This document shows, piece by piece, positions 1 through 7,230 of a stretch of 11,949 nt of DNA. The stretch covers positions 1-11,949 of the forward strand of contig JAFGNG010000041.1 of NCBI GenBank assembly GCA_016927125.1, written 5' to 3'. Below the pieces are notes generated by a model. It worked only from the letters and a program-made list of their open reading frames with translations. It had not been told where the DNA came from and searched no databases. Origin of the DNA: Planctomycetota bacterium (GTDB lineage: Bacteria > Planctomycetota > SZUA-567 > JAFGNG01). A program made the translations under genes and the position numbers. Each line of letters starts with the position of its first letter. Positions within the stretch are counted from its first letter, which is position 1.

Positions 1-112
1 GAACGCCGAAAGGAGCCCAGTCAAAGGCCGGAAGTCTCTACTAAATTCCCGGACCATCTGTGCCATTGGCGCTGACGATATACACTTGAGAGCGTAGCGC
101 TCCCGTGATTTT
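1..112. other. Flank downstream of the tRNA, no gene recognised
   Basis: I see no supportable coding region here. The only structure is a weak 5-bp hairpin (GAGCG at 90-94 with CGCTC at 98-102, 3-base loop) downstream of the tRNA on the minus strand. It has no T-run after it, so I do not call it a terminator. The minus-strand transcript may continue past the window edge. Confidence 0.5.
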
Positions 113-187
113 TGGTACCCCGGAAGGGAATCGAACCCCTATTTGTGGCTCCGGAAGCCACCGCACTATCCATTATACTACCGGGGC
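113..187 (-). tRNA. tRNA-Arg (anticodon CCG), CCA encoded
   Basis: Read on the minus strand this 75-nt stretch folds as a full cloverleaf. The acceptor stem is GCCCCGG with CCGGGGT (one G-U at the first pair). The D stem is GTAT/GTGC, weak and with G-U pairs, around an AATGGATA-type loop. The anticodon stem GTGGC/GCCAC encloses loop TTCCGGA, giving anticodon CCG, which reads Arg codon CGG. The variable loop has 4 nt. The T stem AGGGG/CCCTT carries a TTCGATT loop. Discriminator A and a genomically encoded CCA complete the 3' end (plus-strand TGG at 113-115). It has a well-matched promoter close upstream and is transcribed divergently from top6B. Confidence 0.97.
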
Positions 188-207
188 ATAGCTGATCTTT
201 CCATGAT

Positions 208-235
208 ATCATAGCAGAATATTTCCCGCGGTCAA
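208..235 (-). promoter_or_regulatory. Promoter of tRNA-Arg
   Basis: On the minus strand, TTGACC (plus 230-235) is followed after 16 bp by TATGAT (plus 208-213). A TGC immediately precedes the -10, which makes an extended -10 element. Transcription would start near 201, leaving a leader of about 14 nt before the tRNA 5' end at 187, as expected for a tRNA precursor trimmed by RNase P. Confidence 0.8.
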
Positions 236-273
236 GAATTCTCCTGTAAGTTAAGTAAACTATTACCGCACTG

Positions 274-300
274 TTGACAGCAGGCGGCGAAGTCTATACT
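274..300 (+). promoter_or_regulatory. Probable promoter of the top6B operon
   Basis: A perfect TTGACA lies at 274-279 and TATACT at 295-300. The spacing is 15 bp, shorter than ideal; TACTTT at 297-302 would give 17 bp. A start near 307 leaves a leader of about 55 nt before the GTG at 364. The TTG inside this -35 is also the first base triplet of the longest open frame, but it is better read as promoter than as start codon. Confidence 0.6.
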
Positions 301-353
301 TTATACGATAGAAGTTGGTTAAATCCCAGTATCCCGGGCTACTCGGAAATAAC

Positions 354-366
354 GGAGAATCTCGTG
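354..366 (+). promoter_or_regulatory. Ribosome binding site deciding the top6B start (GTG 364)
   Basis: GGAG at 354-357 lies 6 nt before GTG at 364-366. The in-frame TTG at 274 has no Shine-Dalgarno sequence and sits inside the -35 hexamer. Translation from 364 begins directly with the Lys-rich tail and removes 30 residues that do not resemble the family. Confidence 0.8.
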
Positions 367-2088
367 AAAAAAAAGAAATCTGCAAATGTTCCAGCTAAAA
401 CCAGCAAAAAGAGTGCTGCCGGCAAAAAAACCAGCCAGAAAAAGGCGGTCAGGAAGAAGCCTGTGATGAAAAAACCGGCTGCCAAGAAATCAGCTCCCGC
501 GCCAGCAAAGGCTCCCCGGGCCAAGAAACCCCGGCCGACTGAAACCGCTGAGAGCATGGCGGCCCGCCAGCGTGAGATCTCAATTTCCGAGTTTTTTACC
601 AAGAACCGCCACCTGCTCGGCTTTGATAATCCCCGCAAAGCCCTGCTGACAGCGGTGAAGGAAGCGGTTGATAACGCCCTGGACGCCTGCGAGGACGCAG
701 GGATCCTGCCTGAGGTCCTGATCGAAATCAAAGAATTGAGCGCCAGCCGCTATCGCCTGGCCGTCCAGGACAACGGCCCCGGGATTGTCAAACGGCAGAT
801 CCCCAACATCTTTGGCAAGCTCCTCTACGGCTCGAAGTTCCACCGCTTGAAGATGAGCCGCGGCCAGCAAGGCATCGGCATCTCCGCGGCGGGGATGTAC
901 GGGATGCTGACCACGGGCAAACCGGTTGTCATCACCAGCCGTACCAGCAAGCGCCATCCGGCACACCATTTTGAGCTGCAAATCGATACCAAGAAGAACA
1001 AGCCGGAGATCATTGTCGATACGGAAATCGAGTGGGAGGTTCATCATGGCACCCGGGTGGAGATTGAACTCGAGGGTAAGCATACGCGCGGTCGGCAATC
1101 GGTAGATGAGTATCTTCGCCAGACTGCTATCACCAACCCGCACATCTCCGTGGAATACCGGATGCCGGGTGATGAAAACATTAGCTATGAGCGCACTGTT
1201 AAAGAGCTTCCTCCGCACACCAAGGAGATCAAGCCTCATCCGCAAGGGGTGGAATTGGGCGCGATGCTGGGATACCTAAAGGAAAGCAAGGCCCCCAGCC
1301 TCTCCGGGTTTCTTCAGGAGGAATTCTCCCGCGTGACCTCGAAGGTCGCGGCTGAAATCTGCGCCAACGCCGGGCTTTCTCCCAAGGCTTATGCCAAGCG
1401 GATTGGCCGGGGCGAGGTGGAGAAGTTGATGCAAGGGATAAAAGCTACCAAGATCATGAATCCTCCGACCAACTGTGTCGCGCCCATTGGTGAGGAGCAG
1501 TTGGTGAAGGGACTTGCTTCCGTGGTGCCGGCGGATTTCTACGCCTCTACTACCCGTCCGCCCGCGGTTTACCGGGGCAATCCATTTATTATTGAAGCTG
1601 CCCTTGCTTATGGCGGGGAAGAACAGAATGGCGACTCCCCGGCGCGTTTGCTGCGCTTTGCCAACCGGGTGCCGCTCTTGTATCAGCAGGGCGCGTGCTG
1701 TACGCATCGCTGCTCGGTGCAGGTCAACTGGCGAAATTATAGTTTGCAGCAACCGCGCGGCGCCCTGCCGGTCGGCCCCTTGACCATTGTCGTCCACATG
1801 GCCTCGGTTTGGGTGCCCTTTACCAGCGAATCCAAGGAAGCGATTGCGGAGTATCCGGAGATTGAGGAACAGGTTATCCGGGCCTTGCAGGAATGCGGCC
1901 GCAAGCTGAAGATCTTCCTCTCACGCCGCCGCCGGGAAGCTGACACCGAACGCAAGCAGGATTATATCAAGACCTATATTCCGCATATCGGTATTGGCTT
2001 GCGCGCGTTGATTGGCTTTTCTGAGCGGGAGGAGCAACACGTGGTTAAAAGCCTGACCGGCCTGCTGGAACGTGCCCGTGACAAATAA
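364..2088 (+). CDS. top6B: DNA topoisomerase VI subunit B (type IIB, ATPase subunit)
   Basis: This is the ATP-binding subunit of topoisomerase VI; in the A2B2 enzyme it closes as a gate and drives strand passage. From the GTG start it has 574 residues. Residues 2-58 form a Lys/Ala/Pro-rich basic tail. The GHKL (Bergerat) ATPase follows, with the N box KEAVDNALDA near residues 99-108, the G1 box DNGPGI at 136-141 and the G2 box GQQGIG at 167-172. A helical H2TH-like region comes next. The transducer domain holds RFANRVPLL at 431-439 and VPFTSESK at 484-491, where K491 fits the ATP-contacting switch lysine. No extra C-terminal Ig-like domain is evident. It is first in a four-gene plus-strand set ending with the A subunit. 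The family call is secure; the role of the basic tail is inference. Confidence 0.96.
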   Translation: MKKKKSANVPAKTSKKSAAGKKTSQKKAVRKKPVMKKPAAKKSAPAPAKAPRAKKPRPTETAESMAARQREISISEFFTKNRHLLGFDNPRKALLTAVKEAVDNALDACEDAGILPEVLIEIKELSASRYRLAVQDNGPGIVKRQIPNIFGKLLYGSKFHRLKMSRGQQGIGISAAGMYGMLTTGKPVVITSRTSKRHPAHHFELQIDTKKNKPEIIVDTEIEWEVHHGTRVEIELEGKHTRGRQSVDEYLRQTAITNPHISVEYRMPGDENISYERTVKELPPHTKEIKPHPQGVELGAMLGYLKESKAPSLSGFLQEEFSRVTSKVAAEICANAGLSPKAYAKRIGRGEVEKLMQGIKATKIMNPPTNCVAPIGEEQLVKGLASVVPADFYASTTRPPAVYRGNPFIIEAALAYGGEEQNGDSPARLLRFANRVPLLYQQGACCTHRCSVQVNWRNYSLQQPRGALPVGPLTIVVHMASVWVPFTSESKEAIAEYPEIEEQVIRALQECGRKLKIFLSRRRREADTERKQDYIKTYIPHIGIGLRALIGFSEREEQHVVKSLTGLLERARDK

Positions 2089-2117
2089 TTATTTTGTCTT
2101 CCTTAAAGGATAACTGC

Positions 2118-2939
2118 ATGGATGTGAAATCATGCCCAGCCGAGGAGGCGTTTAGCCAGCTTGCAGAGGAAGCCGGAAAATCCACTCGCCCGCAGGATAC
2201 CTATTACTTGAATTATCACCGCCTGCGTTACCTGCACACTGCGCAGCGATTACAGGAATTACTGCCTGGAGGCGCGAAGATATTGGACATTGGCAGCCAC
2301 TTCCTCCATCAGGGCACAATCCTCTCCCGCATGGGGTTTGAAGTTGCCGGCGTAGATGTGCCTGAATTCGTGGGGTTGGACTTTGTTAAGGAGCGTGCGG
2401 ATAATTACAATATCAGCAATTCCGCTATCAAGAACCTTGAAGAGGGTGAGTTCCTGGAGGGAACCACCGACGCCTTTGATGCCGTGCTCTTCACCGAAGC
2501 GTTGGAGCATATCACCTTCAACCCCATTATTTTCTGGCGGAGAGTCAACGAACTGTTACATACCGGCGGTTTGATCTACCTGACCACGCCCAATGCGTAT
2601 GAATGGCGGAATCTCCGCAAGGTGTTGAAGCGGTTGTTCCTCGGCAGGGGTATGGGGGTCCGTGTTCCCAATATCCTGAACCGGGTCACCTATGGCCATC
2701 ACTGGAAGCTTTACTGTGGCCGTGAGCTCAAGGAATATTTTGCCCTGCTTTCCAATGACTTTAAGACCGAGGTTAATTATTACTCCCTCCCGGGAAGCAA
2801 CCGCCGGGGATGGTGGCATTTACGAGAAATCATGCAACGCATCTGCAATCTCATCCCGGGTTTTCGCGAACAGCTTGAAGCTGTGGTCTACCTGCAAGGC
2901 CGGGACGGCTGGCTGGCGGTTCCACCTGAGAATGGCTGA
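2118..2939 (+). CDS. Class I SAM-dependent methyltransferase, substrate unknown
   Basis: This 273-residue protein has a Rossmann-type methyltransferase fold. Motif I is ILDIGSHF at residues 55-62. An acidic residue ends strand 2 (VDVPE, D80). The post-I region is DAVLFTEALEHI at 121-132, and GGLIYLTTPN at 150-159 resembles the UbiG/Methyltransf_23 group. The C-terminal part, with YGHHWKLYCGRELKEYF, is a lid-type region often seen in small-molecule or glycan methyltransferases. I chose the ATG at 2118 because AAAGGA (2105-2110) lies 7 nt upstream; an upstream TTG at 2094 has no such site. It lies 29 nt after top6B and 29 nt before the MFS gene, so it is probably co-transcribed. Nothing in the sequence shows the substrate, and a link to topoisomerase is not established. 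Confidence 0.88.
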   Translation: MDVKSCPAEEAFSQLAEEAGKSTRPQDTYYLNYHRLRYLHTAQRLQELLPGGAKILDIGSHFLHQGTILSRMGFEVAGVDVPEFVGLDFVKERADNYNISNSAIKNLEEGEFLEGTTDAFDAVLFTEALEHITFNPIIFWRRVNELLHTGGLIYLTTPNAYEWRNLRKVLKRLFLGRGMGVRVPNILNRVTYGHHWKLYCGRELKEYFALLSNDFKTEVNYYSLPGSNRRGWWHLREIMQRICNLIPGFREQLEAVVYLQGRDGWLAVPPENG

Positions 2940-2968
2940 AACCATAACCCTGTAACCTGGAACAAACC

Positions 2969-4207
2969 ATGCTCTTTCGATTTTCCTTATACGGCTTTTT
3001 GAAGAACCAGCGTTATTTCGCGCCTTTCCTGGTGCTAATCTTTCTGGAAAAAGGCTTGAGCTTTACTGCCATCGGGCTGTTGATTGGTTTTCGGGAAATC
3101 TGCATTAATATTATGGAAGTGCCTTCAGGCGCGGTCGCGGATCTTTACGGCCTGCGGCGCTGCATGATAGCTTCATTTCTGGCTTATATAATCAGCTTTC
3201 TGATCTTTGCGGAGAGTTCGGTCCTCTGGCATCTTTTTATTGCGATGTTCTTCTTCGCGGTGGGTGAGGCCTTCCGTACCGGCACCCACAAGGCAATCAT
3301 TATGCAGTGGCTGCGCCAACAGGAGCGCGAAAATGAACGTACTAAAACCTATGGCTTTACGCGCTCCTGGTCTCAATTGGGCTCTGCCTTGTCGGTGTTG
3401 ATTGCCGTCGGGCTGGTCTTTTTTAAAGACAGTTATCTCTATCTCTTCTGGTTCTCTATCATCCCTTGCCTTGCCAATGTGATCAACTTGGCTTCCTATC
3501 CGCGGCAATTGGATTGGAACTCCCATCCCCACCTACACAAGAATGTCTTTATGCACCTCTGGGAGATGCTGAAGCTGCTTGTCAACCGTAAGCACCTGAG
3601 GCGGCTGATAACGGAGAGCATGGGCTACGAAGGGACCTACGCGGCTCTTAAGGATTATGTACAACCGATTATCAAGACCACGGCGATCTCCCTGCCAATT
3701 CTGCTGGCGGTTTCCGATCGCAAGCGGACGGCGGTGTTGATCGCGCTGGTTTATTTCATACTATACCTGCTCTCCGGGATCGCCTCGCGTAAATCGCACC
3801 AGGTAGCAGAGTACTGTGGTGGGGAAGAGCCAGCAGCGCGGAAACTATGGGGCGCATCATTACTCATCTTCGCAATGATGACCCCACTGATGTATTTTAA
3901 AATCTATAGCCCTGTTATTGTAGGCTTTATCCTGTTGGCAATTTTACAGAACCTCTGGCGCCCGGTACAGGTCACCCGCTATGACCTGGGCGGGGAGCCG
4001 CGCTTCGGCGCGACGCTTCTCTCCATTGATTCTCAGGCCAAGAGTATTGCCACCATGCTGTTCGCCCCGCTTCTGGGCTGGGCAGTAGACCAGGCCAGCA
4101 TTCCCGGGGAGACGCAGAACTTCTGGCCCGTCGGGTTGTTGGGAGTCATCATCGCTCTCCTTGTACTTGTTTCTTATCGCAACCCCGCAACCGTTACCAG
4201 CAACTGA
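2969..4207 (+). CDS. Major facilitator superfamily transporter, substrate unknown
   Basis: This 412-residue inner-membrane protein is of usual MFS length, with many hydrophobic segments spread over both halves: for example residues 16-27, 67-82, 86-99, 139-151, 157-172, 253-272, 295-310, 312-328 and 386-402. The loop after the second helix carries a motif-A-like sequence, VPSGAVADLYGLRRC at 51-65, preceded by E50; this pattern marks MFS drug- and metabolite-efflux relatives. The central cytoplasmic loop (about 176-210) is rich in basic and His residues. The start ATG has only a weak Shine-Dalgarno (CTGG near 2957), and translation may partly depend on the upstream gene. Its TGA stop lies within the ribosome binding site of top6A, so the two are likely translationally linked. 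Substrate and direction cannot be told from sequence. Confidence 0.9.
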   Translation: MLFRFSLYGFLKNQRYFAPFLVLIFLEKGLSFTAIGLLIGFREICINIMEVPSGAVADLYGLRRCMIASFLAYIISFLIFAESSVLWHLFIAMFFFAVGEAFRTGTHKAIIMQWLRQQERENERTKTYGFTRSWSQLGSALSVLIAVGLVFFKDSYLYLFWFSIIPCLANVINLASYPRQLDWNSHPHLHKNVFMHLWEMLKLLVNRKHLRRLITESMGYEGTYAALKDYVQPIIKTTAISLPILLAVSDRKRTAVLIALVYFILYLLSGIASRKSHQVAEYCGGEEPAARKLWGASLLIFAMMTPLMYFKIYSPVIVGFILLAILQNLWRPVQVTRYDLGGEPRFGATLLSIDSQAKSIATMLFAPLLGWAVDQASIPGETQNFWPVGLLGVIIALLVLVSYRNPATVTSN

Positions 4208-4218
4208 AAGGAATCCAA

Positions 4219-5439
4219 ATGGCAAAGAAATCTGTAGTGAAATCCAAAGCGAAAGTAAAACAGAAGGCCGCGCGCAAGCCTGCCGCCAAGGCCAAATCCC
4301 TCAATAAGCCTGATGTTAGCAGAAGCCCGGCGATGAAGGGGCTGATCACCGCGGCCAAGGAGATCCACAGCGATGTCAAGAAAGGCCGCCGTCCCAGCAT
4401 CTCGGTGCCGATTCGCAGCCTATCCAATGTCTCTTTCGCTCCTCGCAAGGGCTATTTCTCGATCGGCACCAAAAAATCGAAACGCACCCTCTCCTACCAG
4501 ACGGTCAAACCCTTCGCGCAGACAGTGCGGCTGATGGCCTTTTCCAAACACCTGGTGGAAACCGATGACTTCGCTTCCAAGCGTGAAGTCTACTATACCT
4601 CCAAGGGTAGTTCCACCCGCACCGCCACTGCCGCGCAGGCGGGCTGGGGACCGGCCAGCTTCAATGAGCAAACCGAATCCGATTCCATCATGGATGACAT
4701 TGAGGCCATGATCGGCGTAAACCGCGAGCAGCTCGGGTTTATCCCGGCCGAGCAGAACGGCTCGGTCGCGGGCGAGTTGATCGTGATTGACACAGATCCC
4801 ACAAGTGGTAAAAAGATCGAGATCGACTGCACCGCCTTCGGGCGCGGAAGTTATTCCATCCCGTCGCGCGTGGAAGGCCTCAAGTTCAGGACCAAGGCCA
4901 AGTTTGTGCTCGCGGTTGAGACTGCCGCCCTCTTTGAACGTCTCAACACCCATGCGTACTGGCGCACCGCCAATTGTATTGTGATTGCGATGGGTGGGGT
5001 GCCTACGCGCGCCAACCGCCGTTTTACGCGCCTTTTGGCGGATGAATGCAAGTTGCCGGTCTATGTCTTTACCGATGGCGATCCTTACGGCTACTGCAAT
5101 ATCTACCGCACCATGAAGGTCGGCTCCGGTAACGCGGCACATGTGAACCAGTACTTTTGCGTGCCGCACGCGCGTCTACTGGGTGTTACTCCTCAGGACA
5201 TCAAGGATTATGACCTGCCCACCCGCCCCTTGGAAGACAAGGACAAGAAGCGGGCCAGCGACGCGATCAAGAATGATCCCTTCATCCAGAGCCACAAGGA
5301 ATGGATCAAGGCGTTGGAGCAGATGATCTCCATGGGTGTCCGTGTCGAGCAACAGGCCTTTGCCGCCCGTGGCTTGAACGATGTCATGGAGACCTACCTG
5401 CCGCAAAAGCTGCGTAAACCCAAGACCATGCTGCCATAG
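4219..5439 (+). CDS. top6A: DNA topoisomerase VI subunit A (Spo11-like cleavage subunit)
   Basis: This is the DNA-cleaving subunit of topoisomerase VI, homologous to Spo11. It makes a transient double-strand break with a 5'-phosphotyrosyl link. Of 406 residues, the first 30 or so are a Lys/Ala-rich basic tail. The winged-helix (CAP-like) domain includes KREVYYTSKG at 121-130; by comparison with Spo11 the second tyrosine, Y126, is the expected nucleophile. The TOPRIM domain supplies metal-binding acids: E234 in LAVETAALFERL and D286/D288 in DGDPYG. The usual Lys after the TOPRIM Glu in many archaeal relatives is Thr here. AAAGGA at 4207-4212 lies 6 nt before the ATG and overlaps the MFS stop. 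All catalytic residues are present, so an active enzyme with the top6B product is expected. It ends 16 nt before the convergent ilvB. Confidence 0.96.
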   Translation: MAKKSVVKSKAKVKQKAARKPAAKAKSLNKPDVSRSPAMKGLITAAKEIHSDVKKGRRPSISVPIRSLSNVSFAPRKGYFSIGTKKSKRTLSYQTVKPFAQTVRLMAFSKHLVETDDFASKREVYYTSKGSSTRTATAAQAGWGPASFNEQTESDSIMDDIEAMIGVNREQLGFIPAEQNGSVAGELIVIDTDPTSGKKIEIDCTAFGRGSYSIPSRVEGLKFRTKAKFVLAVETAALFERLNTHAYWRTANCIVIAMGGVPTRANRRFTRLLADECKLPVYVFTDGDPYGYCNIYRTMKVGSGNAAHVNQYFCVPHARLLGVTPQDIKDYDLPTRPLEDKDKKRASDAIKNDPFIQSHKEWIKALEQMISMGVRVEQQAFAARGLNDVMETYLPQKLRKPKTMLP

Positions 5440-5455
5440 GGGTGGTGCACTCTTG
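5440..5455. other. 16-bp convergent gap between top6A and ilvB
   Basis: The two genes run toward each other with only 16 bp between their stop codons. I see no hairpin with a T-run in or next to the gap on either strand. Termination is therefore either Rho-dependent or inside the opposing gene. Confidence 0.6.
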
Positions 5456-7123
5456 TCAGGACATGCCGCCAATCATCCGGTTGATGGCTTCTCCAGCAGG
5501 AACCATGGGATAAACATTCTCCTCGCGTTCGATTACTACGTCCATAACCACCGGGCCGGGATGGGCAAGCATCTCCTTGAGAGCTGGTTTAACCTTGCCC
5601 TTCTGAGTTACCCGCATGGCCTTGATGCCATAGGCCCTGGCAATCTTGACAAAGTCCGGGTTGTCATCCAGGTCGGTGTTGGCATACCTGCGATCATAGA
5701 ATAACTCCTGCCATTGGCGGACCATGCCGAGGTAGCCATTATTCAGGATAATGGTCTTGACCGGCAGGTTGTTATTCTTGATCGTGGCAAGCTCCTGGAG
5801 ATTCATCTGGAAGGAGCCATCTCCGGAGATATTAACGACCAGGTGCTCCGGCCTGCCAAGTTGCGCGCCGATTGCGGCTGGAAGGCCGAAGCCCATCGCC
5901 CCCAAGCCCCCGGAGGAAACCCAGGTGCGCGGTTGGGTGAACTTGTAAAAGAGCGCCGTCCACATCTGGTGTTGGCCAACCTCGGTGCAGATGATGGTTT
6001 CTTTGTTCTTGGTAAACTGGTAAAGCTCCTCGATTACATATTGCGGTTTCAGGCCGTTGCCGTTATAGGCGAGCGGGCTCTCCTGCTTCCACTTCTTGAT
6101 CCGAGCAAACCATTTTTGGCGCGGTTGCGATTCCAACAACGGGATTAACTCTTTGAGAATTTTCCCGGCATCACCAATCAAGGGCAAGTCGACCCGGATA
6201 TTCTTGCTGATCGAGGTCGGATCAATATCTATATGGATAATCTTCGCTTCCGGGGCAAACTCCGAGAGTTTACCGGTAACGCGGTCATCAAAGCGAGCGC
6301 CGATTGCGATCAAGAGGTCGCAATTAGTAACTGCGTAATTGGCATAAGCCGCCCCGTGCATCCCGAGCATTTTTAGTGACCTGGAATCTGTCTCCGGGAA
6401 GGCTCCTAGTCCCATCATAGTGGTGGTGACGGGAAGATTACTCTTCTCCGCCATCTCCTTGACCAGTTCACTGCAACCACTGGCAATAATGCCGCCACCG
6501 ATATAGAGAACCGGCTGTTGCGAAACATTGATCATCTCAGCCGCCCGCTGGATCTGCCGGGGATTCCCTTTCAGGTTGGGCTTATAGCCCGGCATATTGA
6601 TAGTTTTGGGCAGGGGCGTTTTGATGTCAGAGGTAGTGATATTTACCGGCAAATCAATAACAACCGGCCCGGGCCTGCCGGTGGTCGCCAGGTGAAAGGC
6701 TTCTTTCATGATGATGGGCAGGTCTTCCGGGTCCTTGACCAGGTAATTTTGCTTGGTAATGGGGCGGGTGATGCCGGTCAAGTCAACTTCCTGGAAGGCA
6801 TCATTGCCGATCAGGTTGGTCTTGACCTGCCCGGTGATGGCAACCAGTGGAATTGAATCCAGGTAGGCATTGGCAATGCCGGTAATCAGGTTGGTCGCCC
6901 CGGGGCCGCTGGTTACAATAACAACGCCGGGCTTTCCTGTTACGCGAGCATAGCCATCTGCGGCGTGGATCCCCCCCTGCTCATGGCGGGGCATGATAAA
7001 GCGAATATCCTTGGCTGTGTACAACTCATGGAAGAGCGGGATCAAGGCCGCGCCGATATAGCCGAAGATGAGATCAACCTTCTCGCTGCGCAGCGCTTCG
7101 ATGAAGAGCTTGGTTCCTAACAT
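5456..7123 (-). CDS. ilvB: Acetolactate synthase large (catalytic) subunit
   Basis: It condenses two pyruvates to 2-acetolactate (or pyruvate with 2-oxobutyrate), the first committed step of valine, leucine and isoleucine synthesis, using ThDP, Mg2+ and FAD. The 555 residues match the family's usual length. RHEQGGIHAADGYAR carries the catalytic Glu (E48). GARFDDRVTGK at 275-285 is a family signature in the central, FAD-associated domain. GDGSFQMNLQEL from 434 through NN at 461-462 is the ThDP/Mg2+ motif. The C-terminal VPAG motif is present. I chose ATG 7121-7123 because GGGAG (plus 7131-7135) lies 7 nt upstream; an in-frame ATG at 7139-7141 abuts the T-run of a terminator and has no site. 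No small subunit gene (ilvN) follows, since the next gene is convergent. Expression is controlled by the valine attenuator upstream. Confidence 0.96.
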   Translation of the reverse strand: MLGTKLFIEALRSEKVDLIFGYIGAALIPLFHELYTAKDIRFIMPRHEQGGIHAADGYARVTGKPGVVIVTSGPGATNLITGIANAYLDSIPLVAITGQVKTNLIGNDAFQEVDLTGITRPITKQNYLVKDPEDLPIIMKEAFHLATTGRPGPVVIDLPVNITTSDIKTPLPKTINMPGYKPNLKGNPRQIQRAAEMINVSQQPVLYIGGGIIASGCSELVKEMAEKSNLPVTTTMMGLGAFPETDSRSLKMLGMHGAAYANYAVTNCDLLIAIGARFDDRVTGKLSEFAPEAKIIHIDIDPTSISKNIRVDLPLIGDAGKILKELIPLLESQPRQKWFARIKKWKQESPLAYNGNGLKPQYVIEELYQFTKNKETIICTEVGQHQMWTALFYKFTQPRTWVSSGGLGAMGFGLPAAIGAQLGRPEHLVVNISGDGSFQMNLQELATIKNNNLPVKTIILNNGYLGMVRQWQELFYDRRYANTDLDDNPDFVKIARAYGIKAMRVTQKGKVKPALKEMLAHPGPVVMDVVIEREENVYPMVPAGEAINRMIGGMS

Positions 7124-7141
7124 CACAATTCTCCCTTGCAT

Positions 7142-7164
7142 AAAAAAACCGGGCTTTCGCCCGG
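7142..7164 (-). terminator. Second (proximal) intrinsic terminator of the ilvB leader
   Basis: On the minus strand CCGGGC (7164-7159), loop GAAA and GCCCGG (7154-7149) form a 6-bp GC stem with a GNRA tetraloop, directly followed by seven T (7148-7142). It ends just before the ilvB ribosome binding site. Its 5' arm can instead pair with the 3' arm of the upstream terminator (7 bp), which would disable it. Confidence 0.85.
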
Positions 7165-7172
7165 GGGGAATT

Positions 7173-7201
7173 AAAAAATCCCGGGCGCCTTTGCCCGGGA
7201 T
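7173..7201 (-). terminator. First (distal) intrinsic terminator of the ilvB leader, attenuator
   Basis: ATCCCGGGC (7201-7193) pairs perfectly with GCCCGGGAT (7186-7178) over 9 bp around a 6-nt loop. The 3' arm runs straight into a T-run (7178-7173). The 5' arm is also the 3' arm of the competing antiterminator. Confidence 0.9.
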
Positions 7202-7230
7202 CCAAATTTATTAAGTTTGCAATCCCGGGC
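7193..7230 (-). promoter_or_regulatory. Antiterminator helix of the ilvB leader
   Basis: Segment 2, GCCCGGGAT at 7230-7222, is identical to the terminator's 3' arm and pairs over 9 bp with ATCCCGGGC at 7201-7193. The helix can continue through a T-G pair, a single bulged G and four more pairs (CAAA 7219-7216 with TTTG 7206-7203), leaving a 9-nt loop. It is thus longer than the terminator stem and excludes it. It starts immediately after the leader-peptide stop, so a ribosome resting there would block it. Confidence 0.85.

Noticed and set aside
88..104. Hairpin downstream of the tRNA as a terminator
   Set aside because: The stem is only 5 bp and no T-run follows in the minus-strand direction.
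331..339. ATCCCGGGC in the top6B leader, identical to an arm of the ilvB attenuator
   Set aside because: No partner arm, T-run or leader peptide is nearby, and CCCGGG-containing words also occur inside genes (for example near 2854), so I take it as chance.
580..1245. Long minus-strand open frame opposite top6B
   Set aside because: It lies wholly inside a well-supported gene, has no recognisable motifs and no ribosome binding site; such frames are expected opposite G+C-rich coding DNA.
4420..5169. Long minus-strand open frame opposite top6A
   Set aside because: The plus-strand frame contains all topo VI A motifs; the antisense frame shows no family features.
7139..7141. Upstream ATG as the ilvB start
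   Set aside because: It directly follows the terminator T-run and has no Shine-Dalgarno; the ATG at 7123 has GGGAG at 7 nt.
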